Positions 17,002-24,689 of a stretch of 27,748 nucleotides of DNA are shown here, one piece after another. Each line of letters opens with the position of its first letter. Positions within the stretch are counted from its first letter, which is position 1. Source of the stretch: Desulfuromonadaceae bacterium (GTDB lineage Bacteria; Desulfobacterota; Desulfuromonadia; Desulfuromonadales; UBA2294); assembly GCA_024636225.1 (NCBI GenBank), contig JAGXHN010000029.1:1-27748 (forward strand). Reading direction: 5' to 3'. A program made the translations under genes and the position numbers. The notes below the pieces were generated by a model, which saw only the letters and a program-made list of their open reading frames with translations, was not told where the DNA came from and did not search any database.

Positions 17002-17955
17002 CTAATAGACGGGTTTGTAGTCGAACTGATGATGCGCCTGGATGAAGCGAACAGTGCGGCTTTTGGAGCGCATAACCACGGAATGGGTCTCTGCCCCACC
17101 GGAGAAGTAGCGAACCCCTTTGAGCAGTTCACCATTGGTGACGCCGGTTGCGGCAAAGACGACATCTCCGCCCGCCATCTCTTCGCAGTTGTAAATTTTG
17201 TCGAAATCATTGATCCCCATGGTGACGGCGCGCTCCCGCTCTTCCTGATTCATGAAGATCAGTCGTCCCTGCATGTCCCCACCCATGCATTTCAGTGCGG
17301 CCGCGGCCAGAACTCCTTCCGGTGCGCCGCCAATCCCCATAACCATATCGATGCCACTGCCGGGGACGGCGGCTGCGACTGCCGGAGCGACGTCGCCATC
17401 AGAGATCAGATGAATTCTGGCTCCCGCTCGACGAATCTCCTCGACAATTTTGTCGTGACGGGGACGGTCAAGAAGAACGACAGTCAAATCTTCGATGTAG
17501 CACGATTTTGCTTCAGCAACTCGTTGCAAATTTTGTGTCGGGGTGGCATTGATGTCGATAACGCCGTACGCCTGTGGACCGACGATAATCTTCTCCATAT
17601 ACATATCGGGCGCATGCAGAAAACTTCCATGCGGGGCGAGGGCAATGGTGGCAATGGCGCCATTCATCCCTTTGGCACAGAGTGTGGTCCCCTCTAATGG
17701 ATCGACGGCGATGTCGACCGGGGTCCCTTTTTTTCTGCCGAGTTTTTCGCCGATGTAGAGCATCGGCGCTTCGTCCATTTCGCCCTCTCCGATAACGACC
17801 GTGCCGTAGATATCAAGCGAGTCGAGAGTCCGGCGCATCGCTTCGGTCGCCGCATCATCGGCAGCAATTTTATTCCCTTTGCCAACCCAACGTCCAGAGG
17901 CAAGAGCGGCGGCTTCGGTGACGCGTGCCAGTTCCAGGGCTAAATTGCGATTCAT
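17002..17955 (-). CDS. glpX: Class II fructose-1,6-bisphosphatase GlpX
   Basis: Hydrolyses fructose-1,6-bisphosphate to fructose-6-phosphate in gluconeogenesis. The 317-residue protein carries the class II metal-binding residues: D33 in AADDAAT, E57 in IGEGEMDEAPM, D85 and E88 in DPLEGTT, and the GGAPEGVLAAAALKCMGG block holding a further catalytic Glu near 213. GGAG stands six to seven bases before the ATG. Its promoter is not clear within the AT-rich 170 bases shared with the divergent phosphodiesterase gene. A related possibility is the dual fructose/sedoheptulose bisphosphatase activity known for some family members. Confidence 0.97.
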   Translation of the reverse strand: MNRNLALELARVTEAAALASGRWVGKGNKIAADDAATEAMRRTLDSLDIYGTVVIGEGEMDEAPMLYIGEKLGRKKGTPVDIAVDPLEGTTLCAKGMNGAIATIALAPHGSFLHAPDMYMEKIIVGPQAYGVIDINATPTQNLQRVAEAKSCYIEDLTVVLLDRPRHDKIVEEIRRAGARIHLISDGDVAPAVAAAVPGSGIDMVMGIGGAPEGVLAAAALKCMGGDMQGRLIFMNQEERERAVTMGINDFDKIYNCEEMAGGDVVFAATGVTNGELLKGVRYFSGGAETHSVVMRSKSRTVRFIQAHHQFDYKPVY

Positions 17956-18038
17956 TTAAGTCTCCAGATTATGTTCGATTCTTTTAACGGTTGGTATAAT
18001 TGCATAAAATCGAAAATAAAAACAATTTTTTCATATTT

Positions 18039-18067
18039 TTGACTCGCATTTTTGACTGGGCTATCTC
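18039..18067 (+). promoter_or_regulatory. Possible promoter of the phosphodiesterase gene
   Basis: TTGACT (18039-18044) is followed after 17 bases by TATCTC (18062-18067). The -35 is near consensus, the -10 weak. The -35 lies in a 13-base tandem repeat: ATTTTTGACT occurs at 18035-18044 and again at 18048-18057. Confidence 0.4.
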
Positions 18068-18123
18068 TTTTATCTCGTGTTATTTGTAAAGCTCACTTGT
18101 CGCATAAGGAGTTGTTTACTGTT

Positions 18124-18834
18124 ATGGAAATAGCACCATTTATCTGGGCGCATCGAGGCGCCTCTGGTCTGGCTCCGGAAAATACGATGGCAGCCTTCAG
18201 ACAGGCTGAGTTGGCTGGAGCTGACGGTATTGAACTCGACGTTCACCTAAGCCGCGACCGGCGACCGGTGGTTATCCATGATGAGACGATCGATCGCACG
18301 ACAGACGGGTCTGGTGCGGTTGCCGATATTTTGCTGCGTGATCTGCAGCGCCGCGATGCAGGGAGCTGGTTTGCGCCAGAATTTTGCGGTGAGACCGTCC
18401 CTTTGCTTGAAGAGGTATTGGCCTGGGCGGCGGATCGCATCCGGTTGAATATCGAAATCAAATCACCCCAGGCCGGTCGAGCGGTTCTGGACCTATTGGT
18501 CCAGTTTCCGCAGGTGCCTGTACTGATCTCCTCGTTCCGGCATGAATTGTTGTTTTCCATGCGCCAGTGGTCTCCTGATTTGCCGATTGCCTTTCTCAGC
18601 GATTCCTGTTTCTGGCGGTTGGCCCTGAAGCGCGCCGTCGCTTGCCGAGCTGAAAGTTTTCACCCGCCCGAACGTCATGTTACAAGGGTACTGGTCAACG
18701 CCTGTCACCAGGTCGGGATGAAGGTCTTCCCCTGGACGGTTGACGATACCCGTCGGCGTGACGCACTCCTGCGTATCGGCGTCGATGGCCTGTTTACAAA
18801 CTTTCCCAAGGGGGAATGGGGCGTCTTTATCTGA
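18124..18834 (+). CDS. Glycerophosphodiester phosphodiesterase (GDPD)
   Basis: Hydrolyses glycerophosphodiesters to glycerol-3-phosphate and an alcohol. The 236-residue protein starts directly with the catalytic barrel: H10 in AHRGASGLAPENT, the metal ligands E37 and D39 in GIELDVH, and H52 in VIHDETIDRTT. A third acidic ligand lies in LNIEIKS. No signal peptide, so it is cytoplasmic. The ATG at 18124 was chosen because it places the family's first motif at the usual distance and an AAGGAG site lies 12 bases before it; a TTG at 18052 would add 24 unconserved residues. It faces glpX head to head and converges with dctP. Confidence 0.95.
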   Translation: MEIAPFIWAHRGASGLAPENTMAAFRQAELAGADGIELDVHLSRDRRPVVIHDETIDRTTDGSGAVADILLRDLQRRDAGSWFAPEFCGETVPLLEEVLAWAADRIRLNIEIKSPQAGRAVLDLLVQFPQVPVLISSFRHELLFSMRQWSPDLPIAFLSDSCFWRLALKRAVACRAESFHPPERHVTRVLVNACHQVGMKVFPWTVDDTRRRDALLRIGVDGLFTNFPKGEWGVFI

Positions 18835-18900
18835 TTTTTCGTTTCTTGATTTAAAAACCTTAATTTCAGGTATAACGTTTTTTACATAAGGACTGTTCGT

Positions 18901-19938
18901 TCAGTGACGCATCTCTTCGCGAACCATTTTCAAGTAATCGACACCGATCTCTTTTCCCCATTTGCTGTAGATCGGCTCCGCTTGCTTTATAAGGAGTGAG
19001 CGGTCGGCCTCATTGAGTTCAATAAACTCTACCCCATCGGCCTTGGCCGCTGCGATCTGCTCCATCTGCTGCTGTTCAGTCAGCCGCCGGGCCGCGGCGC
19101 TCTCTTCGGCAATGGTCTGAAGCAGGATGTCGCGCAGATCAGCGGGGAGCTTGTCGAGCCAGCGCTGGTTGATCAGGTGAATGTAAAGTCCCTGGGCATA
19201 GTCGAGTTGGGTGTAGTAACGGGCAATCGTGAATTTTTTTGAAATATTACAGACGATCGGAGTGTGATCAAGCCCGTCAATGACGCCGGTCTGCAACGCT
19301 TGAGGGACATCGGGCCACGGCATGACGGTGAATTTTAGCCCCCAGGCCTTGTACACGTCTATATTGACCGGAGCTTCAGCGATGCGAAAGTTCACATCTG
19401 CCGCATCCGTAAGGTTTCTGACCGGCTTGTTTGTCGCCCAGCCGTAGCTGCCGTAGCCGGTGAAATCAGCAGTGAGAAGCCCCTGTGCTGCTGCAGCGGT
19501 ACTGAACGGTTGCCAGAGAGCTTTGGTGTTGCGTAATTGATCGAGTTTTGTAAACGTATCGACCACATAAGGGAGGTTGACAACGCCGAGTCGGGGCGCG
19601 ATATTTGCCGCCGCCACCGAGGAACTCATCATCCCCTGCACCGCCCCCATCCTCAGTTTGCTGATGACATCCTTTTCGCCGCCGAGTTGACTTAAAGGGC
19701 GAAAATCGACATACAGACGCCCTTTCGATTTCTCCCAGACCTGGTCGCGGATCTTGAATCCGGCCGCAACCCCTTCAATGGCAGGGTGCCCCACGCAGGA
19801 GAGAAGATAGGTATATTCGGCAGATGACGGATCAAAACTTGGCTGCCAGGCTAAAAGAGGGTCTTTTTTTTGCTCTGCGAAGCAAAAAGAGCAGGATAAA
19901 CCGAGTGCCAGCAGAGTGAATATCAAGGTTTTTTTCAT
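18901..19938 (-). CDS. dctP: TRAP transporter solute-binding protein (DctP family), solitary
   Basis: A 345-residue periplasmic binding protein. The signal peptide (MKKTLIFTLLALGLS...CFA) is cleaved around residue 22. The mature part has the DctP pattern, including the conserved arginine in FRIAEAP (substrate carboxylate ligand in this family) and the block PWPDVPQALQTGVIDGLD. The ATG at 19938 has AAGGAGAG at good spacing, whereas the ATG at 19959 has none. The membrane partners DctQ and DctM are absent on both sides: the neighbours are a converging phosphodiesterase gene and a diverging methyltransferase gene. Its partners must be elsewhere, or it acts as a sensor or carrier. The ligand is unknown, probably an organic acid. 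Confidence 0.92.
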   Translation of the reverse strand: MKKTLIFTLLALGLSCSFCFAEQKKDPLLAWQPSFDPSSAEYTYLLSCVGHPAIEGVAAGFKIRDQVWEKSKGRLYVDFRPLSQLGGEKDVISKLRMGAVQGMMSSSVAAANIAPRLGVVNLPYVVDTFTKLDQLRNTKALWQPFSTAAAAQGLLTADFTGYGSYGWATNKPVRNLTDAADVNFRIAEAPVNIDVYKAWGLKFTVMPWPDVPQALQTGVIDGLDHTPIVCNISKKFTIARYYTQLDYAQGLYIHLINQRWLDKLPADLRDILLQTIAEESAAARRLTEQQQMEQIAAAKADGVEFIELNEADRSLLIKQAEPIYSKWGKEIGVDYLKMVREEMRH

Positions 19939-19994
19939 CAGAACTCTCCTTTTTGTCATGCCGAACCAATGTCATGAGTCAATAATAAATACCG

Positions 19995-20023
19995 ATGTTA
20001 CGGTTAACGTCTCCAAGGGTCAA
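19995..20023 (-). promoter_or_regulatory. Sigma-70-type promoter of dctP
   Basis: On the minus strand, TTGACC (20018-20023) and TAACAT (19995-20000) are 17 bases apart, giving a leader of about 50 bases to the chosen ATG. Confidence 0.6.
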
Positions 20024-20036
20024 GACAAAACAGGTT

Positions 20037-20095
20037 GCGCAGACAAGGGAGATCTGCGCTTGTCAGCAGACCGGTCTTAAGGTAAGATTCTGCGC
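20037..20095. repeat. Inverted and direct TCTGCGC repeats between dctP and the methyltransferase gene
   Basis: GCGCAGA (20037-20043) and TCTGCGC (20053-20059) form a perfect inverted repeat with a nine-base gap, and TCTGCGC(T) recurs at 20089-20095. Between them lies the palindrome AGACCGGTCT (20068-20077). They sit between the dctP promoter and the diverging gene and may be operators or RNA hairpins. Confidence 0.5.
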
Positions 20096-20136
20096 TCATT
20101 GAAAGCTCATTAAAATAGAAGCGGAGCGATCCTGTT

Positions 20137-21288
20137 ATGGTTATGGCAGCAACATCAGCGTTACAAAATATTCTGCTGGAGAAAATTCAGTCGCATGGCA
20201 ATATTACCTTTGCCGAGTTTATGGCTGATTGTCTCTATCACCCTGAACACGGTTATTATATCGGGTCACGTAACCGGATCGGGAAGCAGGGGGATTTCTT
20301 CACATCAAGCAGTGTGCATGCCCTGTTTGGTGGTCTGATTGCCCGCCAGTTGATCGAGATGGCACAGATTCTTGGCGAAGGACCGTTCATCATTGTAGAG
20401 CAGGGGGCCGGGGAAGGACATCTGGCCAAAGATATTCTCGATGCTTTGCAGATCGAAGCCCCTGAAGTATATAACCGGAGCACGTATTGTCTGGTGGAGG
20501 TCAGTCCAGATAACCGGCGACGACAGCGCGAACAGCTGCTCCGGCATGTTGGTCGCGTTGACTGGTGCGCCGAGAGTGAACTGCAGCCGTTTACAGGCTG
20601 TTATCTCTGTAACGAACTGATCGATGCGTTTCCTGTCCACGTGGTTGAAAAGCGCGAAGGGGAGCTGCAGGAGGTTTTTGTCACCGATAATAGGGGAGAG
20701 CTCGGCGAAACTGTCGGCCCGCTCTCAACAGCTGCTATTTCCGAGTACTTCGCCTGGCTCGGAGTCGAACCGGCTGAAGGGAACCGGGGCGAAGTAAACC
20801 TTTTGGCGGTCGACTGGATACGGCGGGTGGCTGCAAATTTACAGCGCGGATTCGTGCTAACAATCGATTATGGGTATCCGTCCGGGGAGCTGTATGCTCC
20901 GTTTCGACGCAACGGTACGGTGATGTGTTACCACAAGCATGCGGCGCTTGAAGATCCGTATCATCTCGTTGGCGAGCAGGATATCACCGCGCACGTCGAT
21001 TTCACCGCGCTGCAAAAAGCCGGGACCGAAGCGGGTCTCGAGCTGCTCTATTTCAAGGAGCAGTACCGGTTTTTGATGGCCCTCGGTTTTGTCGACAAGC
21101 TGATGCAGCTTCAGGCTGAATTGACCGAACCGAATCAGGCTTTGGCGCTGCGCATGACCCTGAAAAATCTGATTATGCCGGATGAGGGGATGGGGAGCAC
21201 GTTTAAGGTGTTGGTACAAGGCAAGGGGGTCGGGACTCCAGAGCTGCTCTGTAATCGAAAAATTTCTGATATCCCCTTGCCGATTTGA
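20137..21288 (+). CDS. MidA/NDUFAF7-family SAM-dependent methyltransferase
   Basis: A 383-residue methyltransferase of the family that includes mitochondrial NDUFAF7/MidA, which methylates an arginine of a complex I subunit during assembly. Signature elements: [16 protein letters not shown] and [21 protein letters not shown] near the N-terminus, the SAM-binding loop [15 protein letters not shown] at about 90-100, [15 protein letters not shown] motif (here [13 protein letters not shown]), and the Tyr/Gly-rich segment [13 protein letters not shown]. Length is normal. The first ATG was used, with GGAG about ten bases upstream. It is followed by a NifU-type gene, which fits an Fe-S or respiratory complex context, but the bacterial substrate is not known. 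Confidence 0.93.
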   Translation: MVMAATSALQNILLEKIQSHGNITFAEFMADCLYHPEHGYYIGSRNRIGKQGDFFTSSSVHALFGGLIARQLIEMAQILGEGPFIIVEQGAGEGHLAKDILDALQIEAPEVYNRSTYCLVEVSPDNRRRQREQLLRHVGRVDWCAESELQPFTGCYLCNELIDAFPVHVVEKREGELQEVFVTDNRGELGETVGPLSTAAISEYFAWLGVEPAEGNRGEVNLLAVDWIRRVAANLQRGFVLTIDYGYPSGELYAPFRRNGTVMCYHKHAALEDPYHLVGEQDITAHVDFTALQKAGTEAGLELLYFKEQYRFLMALGFVDKLMQLQAELTEPNQALALRMTLKNLIMPDEGMGSTFKVLVQGKGVGTPELLCNRKISDIPLPI

Positions 21289-21306
21289 TAGACTGTACGC
21301 TATAAA
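21277..21306 (+). promoter_or_regulatory. Probable promoter of the NifU-type gene
   Basis: TTGCCG (21277-21282, within the last codons of the methyltransferase gene) is followed after 18 bases by TATAAA (21301-21306). The leader of about 85 bases has three AGAGTG copies and a small hairpin (CCCG/CGGG). Confidence 0.5.
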
Positions 21307-21394
21307 GAGTGACGATGCAAAAAAGAGTGAAGCAGAGTGTCGCCCGCAAGTACGGGACGATCAATACAAAAAAAGAACCGATGAGGAGGTTGTA

Positions 21395-21619
21395 ATGCGC
21401 GAAAAAGTTCAAGATGTATTAAATCAGGTTCGTCCGGCACTTCAGGCCGATGGCGGTGATGTGGAGCTGGTTGATGTGAGTGATGACGGCGTTGTCAGTG
21501 TCAAGCTGACCGGCGCGTGTGGTTCCTGTCCGATGTCGACCATGACGTTGAAGATGGGGATCGAAAAGGCTCTGATGGAGCAGCTCCCCGAAGTTAAAGA
21601 GGTTGTTCAGGTTCGTTAA
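21395..21619 (+). CDS. NifU C-terminal-type Fe-S scaffold protein
   Basis: A 74-residue protein equal to the Nfu domain alone. It carries the CxxC pair C42 and C45 in [18 protein letters not shown], which in this family bridges a [4Fe-4S] cluster in a dimer for delivery to client enzymes. The typical N-terminal [20 protein letters not shown] block is present. The ATG at 21395 has GAGGAGG five bases upstream; a reading frame open further 5' from 21182 overlaps the methyltransferase gene and is not credible as part of the protein. A strong terminator follows. Confidence 0.95.
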   Translation: MREKVQDVLNQVRPALQADGGDVELVDVSDDGVVSVKLTGACGSCPMSTMTLKMGIEKALMEQLPEVKEVVQVR

Positions 21620-21640
21620 ACGCAATCTTTATTGCTGTCG

Positions 21641-21693
21641 TGAACAAAAACACCCCACGCAAGTCAACTGCTTGCGTGGGGTGTTTTTGTTCA
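21641..21693 (+). terminator. Intrinsic terminator after the NifU-type gene
   Basis: A perfect stem of 23 base pairs (21641-21663 with 21671-21693, seven-base loop) has a CACCCCACGCAAG core and A/T-rich outer arms giving a T-run on the plus strand. Its symmetry would let it work on the minus strand too. Confidence 0.9.
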
Positions 21694-21732
21694 GGCTATT
21701 CGTTAGCTTAGGCTCCGACGCTGTTTTATGGA

Positions 21733-21759
21733 CAAAAAAATGCCCCGCAAAAGCGGGGC
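21733..21759 (-). terminator. Intrinsic terminator of the MFS transporter gene
   Basis: GCCCCGC/GCGGGGC (21742-21748 with 21753-21759) with a four-base loop is followed on the minus strand by seven T residues. It lies about 45 bases after the transporter's stop codon. Confidence 0.9.
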
Positions 21760-21802
21760 GATTCGCAGGTATCCTGAGACGGATACAGAGGAGTTCTTTT
21801 AA

Positions 21803-23089
21803 TCAATCGTTTCTGACAGGTTGCAGCTCCAACTCTTCGTCCATGAGCAGATCGGAAGCTGCTGCCGGAACAGTGACCGGATCTTTGGTCGGTCGCAGTG
21901 TACTCGCCATCATGGCGCCGACCAGAAGCATGACCCCGGCGACGGCAAAAGAGATGGTGAATCCACCGGTGCGGGCGGTCAGCATCGCTGAAGCCTTGAC
22001 CAGAACAAATGCTCCGATCCCCCAGGCGGAGAAGAGGGCACCATAGTTAAGTCCGTAGTGCTTCACGCCCCAGAGATCTTTGGCAAAAGACGGGAAAAGT
22101 GAGAGATTGGAACCGTAGTTGAAGCCGATAAATGTCGCAAGCAAGGTGATTAAAAGCCCGCTGGAAGCATTGCCGCCGACAACCGAAATGGCTGCAAACA
22201 TCAGTGAAGCCTGAAACACCAGCATGACGATCAAGGTGTTGGCTCGGCCAAGTTTGTCCGAGAGGACTCCGGCGACGATGCGACCGGCGGCGTTGCCGAT
22301 CGACATCACGGCAACGGCGATGAAAGCATATTCACCCATGCTCTGTTTGGCCATACCGGCGATACTCCCGATAACCATCAGCCCCGCTCCGGCGCCGACG
22401 AAGAAGCAGAGCCAGAGGGTGTAGAAGGAACCGGTGCGCAGGACCTGTGATGGCGTAAGTTCGTTGCTCGTCTTTTTGGCCTGAACATTGGCGTTTTTGC
22501 TGGCGGCGAAATCTTTGAGATGATCGGCCGGCGGGTTGGTGACCAGCATCGCCATGCCACAGACGACGACGATAAAAAAGATGCCGAGGATCATCATCGT
22601 CTGTTGCAAGCCGTAGTTGCCGAGCAGATATTTGCACGCCGGGGCGAGATAGACCGGGGCGATGCCGAATCCGGAAACGACGATCCCGGCAATCAGACCG
22701 GTTTTGGCTGGCGGAAACCATTTAAGCGCCGGTGGGGTGGCGGCCGAGTAACCGAAGCCGAAGCCGAGACCGGCGAGGAGTCCGAAGCCGATGATCCAGC
22801 CCCAGTATTCTGTGGTCTGTGAACAGACGATAAAGCCGGCACCGACCAGCAGGCCACCGACGATCGCCGTGATGCGCGGTCCGATCTTGTCCTGCATCTT
22901 GCCGCCGATAATCATCGACAGGGCGAAGCTCAGACATGCGACAGCATAAGGGTCGCCCGCCCCTTCGAACAGTTTGGCGATATCGCCTTTAAGCATGCTG
23001 TAGGCATAAAGAATGCCGAGAGCCAAATTGATACCTGTCCCAGCCAGGACGACTGTCCAGCCACGTCGTGCAGAATTGTTAGTGCTCAT
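21803..23089 (-). CDS. OFA-family MFS transporter (oxalate/formate antiporter-like)
   Basis: A 428-residue integral membrane transporter with about twelve predicted helices. The N-terminal RRGWTVVLAGTGINLALGILYAYS and the segment GFGFGYSAATPPALKWFPPAKTGLIAGIVVSGFG are typical of the oxalate/formate antiporter family; MQDKIGPR is the loop between helices 2 and 3. The substrate is unknown, probably a small organic acid. The ATG at 23089 was chosen: GGGAGG stands five bases before it and it gives the normal family N-terminus. An in-frame ATG at 23233, also with a fair site (AGAGG), would add 48 non-conserved residues. Expression is probably sigma54-dependent, as the only convincing promoter upstream is of that type. 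Confidence 0.92.
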   Translation of the reverse strand: MSTNNSARRGWTVVLAGTGINLALGILYAYSMLKGDIAKLFEGAGDPYAVACLSFALSMIIGGKMQDKIGPRITAIVGGLLVGAGFIVCSQTTEYWGWIIGFGLLAGLGFGFGYSAATPPALKWFPPAKTGLIAGIVVSGFGIAPVYLAPACKYLLGNYGLQQTMMILGIFFIVVVCGMAMLVTNPPADHLKDFAASKNANVQAKKTSNELTPSQVLRTGSFYTLWLCFFVGAGAGLMVIGSIAGMAKQSMGEYAFIAVAVMSIGNAAGRIVAGVLSDKLGRANTLIVMLVFQASLMFAAISVVGGNASSGLLITLLATFIGFNYGSNLSLFPSFAKDLWGVKHYGLNYGALFSAWGIGAFVLVKASAMLTARTGGFTISFAVAGVMLLVGAMMASTLRPTKDPVTVPAAASDLLMDEELELQPVRND

Positions 23090-23304
23090 TGATGCCTCCC
23101 TTTGCTCGATATTGGATTTGTCCATGCTCTGCATGGTTAAGTGGCGAACGCGAAAAGAGATCGGCCAGCGGCCCTGAATCCCGGTAATGTGCAGCGGTCG
23201 TTGCGGTCTTTTTTTTCCGGTTATGTCGGCCATTCAAACCTCTTTTTGATAATTGCGGGCTAGTGAGTCGACTGAATTTGTCCTGAATCTGTCTTCGTCT
23301 ATTC

Positions 23305-23319
23305 GCAATGGCCGTACCA
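23305..23319 (-). promoter_or_regulatory. Sigma-54-type promoter of the MFS transporter
   Basis: On the minus strand the element reads TGGTACGGCCATTGC: the -24 GG and -12 GC are separated by exactly ten bases, and TGG-ACG and TTGC match the sigma54 consensus (TGGCACG-N4-TTGC) at all but one position. Transcription would start near 23294, about 60 bases before the ATG at 23233 and 205 before that at 23089. Confidence 0.65.
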
Positions 23320-23374
23320 AAAAATAAACAGTGTTATTTTTTTATTTTTTTCAATTTTTACAGGAGGTTATAGC

Positions 23375-23623
23375 GTGAGAGGGTGCAGATACCTGAAGCG
23401 GGTCAGGATGAGGGGTTTCGCATTAGTGCAAAAAAACAGTTCAGGACGGGGGACGATTTATGGTCGGACGGGGAGTGGCTGGGGCAAAGGCAGGAATGCA
23501 ACAGCAGAATCAATTTTTTTGCATGAATGCAAAAAAAATCCGGTTCACCTAAGCGTCACGATTCAGATTCAGGGAGTCGCTCTGACAAAGAGAAGGTTCG
23601 CCGGTATTGACGGATTTCGATAA
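23375..23623 (+). CDS. Doubtful small basic ORF
   Basis: An 82-codon frame starts with GTG and has a perfect AGGAGG seven bases upstream. The product is rich in Arg, Gly and Lys and matches nothing I know. It uses AGA, AGG and GGG codons freely, unlike its neighbours, and its 3' end runs 68 bases into the converging AI-2E family gene. The three candidate regulator sites lie inside it. I regard it as more likely non-coding, but the ribosome-binding site is good enough to record. Confidence 0.18.
   Translation: MRGCRYLKRVRMRGFALVQKNSSGRGTIYGRTGSGWGKGRNATAESIFLHECKKNPVHLSVTIQIQGVALTKRRFAGIDGFR
23418..23532. promoter_or_regulatory. Three candidate upstream activator sites
   Basis: Copies of a TTGCA-N4-TGCAA-like motif lie at 23418-23431 (TCGCATTAGTGCAA), 23488-23501 (AGGCAGGAATGCAA) and 23519-23532 (TTGCATGAATGCAA, fully symmetric and extended by A/T runs to 23514-23537). 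They would sit about 130, 200 and 230 bases before the sigma-54 start point, the usual range for enhancer-binding proteins. Confidence 0.5.
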
Positions 23624-24689
23624 GGATGATTTTGAGCGTACTGACGATCGGGACGCCGATAACCATGCCGAGAATGCCGTAGGCATTGCCGCCGAGAATA
23701 ATGGCGATAATAACCCAGAGGGGGTGCAGGTTTGAATAGCGGGAGATCAGGATCGGAATCAGGATAAAGTTGTCAATGATGACCTGGGCGATCAGAAAAT
23801 AGACAATGACAATCCACCAGAACTGTCCACCAATGCCAAGGTCGACAAGGGCGACCAGGATTCCCGGAATCATGCCGATTAAAGGTCCGATATAGGGGAT
23901 CAGATTGGTCACTCCGGCAAAAACGGCAAGAAAACCGGTATAACGGATGTCGGTGAATGAGAGGCCGATAAAGATCACGATGCCGATAATTGTCGCCTCA
24001 ATGATCCGTCCCCGGATAAAGTGCGAGAGCTGTTTGGTGATCAGGTAACTCAAGTCGTGCACCATCTCGAAAGTTCGGTTCGGAGCCAGGGAGATACAGC
24101 TGCGCAGGATGCGGCTGCCGTCACGCAAAAAAAAGAAAGTGAAGAGCGGCACCATCAAAAACAGACCGCCGAGCCGTAGGGCAGATTGTGGCGTGCCGAC
24201 AATGACAGTATTGACAATATTTTTGCCGAGGGATCTGCCACGCTCGACCAGATCGGCTGAATCGATAAAAGGGGTTTGGGCTTCAATTTTCAGACCGAGG
24301 TCGCGAATATAGTTTGTCATCCCTTTTATATAACGGGGGAGGTCGGCCTGTAGTGAATTCCAGGCGCTTTGCCATTGGGGGATAATAAATTGCATCAGCA
24401 GATAGAGCAGCATGGCACAGAGGATATAGACGATGAATATACTGCTGGTCCGTTTGCCGGTTGTCCGTTCGAAAAAACTGACCACCGGTTCGAGGAGAAA
24501 GGTCAGGACCAGAGAGAGCAAGATCGGCAGAAACAGGGCCGATGAAGCGGTACGGATGAAAGTAATGAACGATGTCGCCGAGCTGTAGATAGCGAGTCCG
24601 GCGGCGAGGCCGGCGGTTAAAACAATAAACAGCAGAATCATCTGAGTGCGATCGGCCGGACGTCTGATTGTCGGGAAAGGTTCGCTCAA
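23556..24689 (-). CDS. AI-2E/PerM-family membrane transporter
   Basis: A 377-residue inner-membrane protein with about eight hydrophobic segments, two at the N-terminus and the rest after a soluble helical region (about 105-165). Family features include FLRDGSRI, the segment LIPYIGPLIGMIPGILVAL and the C-terminal LGGNAYGILGMVIGVPI. Family members export varied small molecules or ions, so the name AI-2E export is not evidence of substrate. It starts with TTG at 24689, overlapping the preceding stop (TTGA), with GGAG eight bases upstream; the next ATG (24641) would remove 16 residues before the first helix. It is the last gene of a three-gene cluster. Confidence 0.9.
   Translation of the reverse strand: MSEPFPTIRRPADRTQMILLFIVLTAGLAAGLAIYSSATSFITFIRTASSALFLPILLSLVLTFLLEPVVSFFERTTGKRTSSIFIVYILCAMLLYLLMQFIIPQWQSAWNSLQADLPRYIKGMTNYIRDLGLKIEAQTPFIDSADLVERGRSLGKNIVNTVIVGTPQSALRLGGLFLMVPLFTFFFLRDGSRILRSCISLAPNRTFEMVHDLSYLITKQLSHFIRGRIIEATIIGIVIFIGLSFTDIRYTGFLAVFAGVTNLIPYIGPLIGMIPGILVALVDLGIGGQFWWIVIVYFLIAQVIIDNFILIPILISRYSNLHPLWVIIAIILGGNAYGILGMVIGVPIVSTLKIILIEIRQYRRTFSLSERLPESES

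Larger units (their letters stand above)
23234..23555. other. Intergenic control region of the MFS transporter
   Basis: This 322-base stretch contains a sigma-54-type promoter, an AT-rich spacer (about 23320-23360), three related TGCAA-type sites and a doubtful small reading frame on the plus strand. No other gene is visible in it. Confidence 0.6.

Noticed and set aside
16975..17697. 240-codon plus-strand frame
   Set aside because: Antisense shadow of glpX.
18855..18885. Possible terminator between the converging phosphodiesterase and dctP genes
   Set aside because: Only a four-base stem (ACCT/AGGT) beside a T-run; too weak to call.
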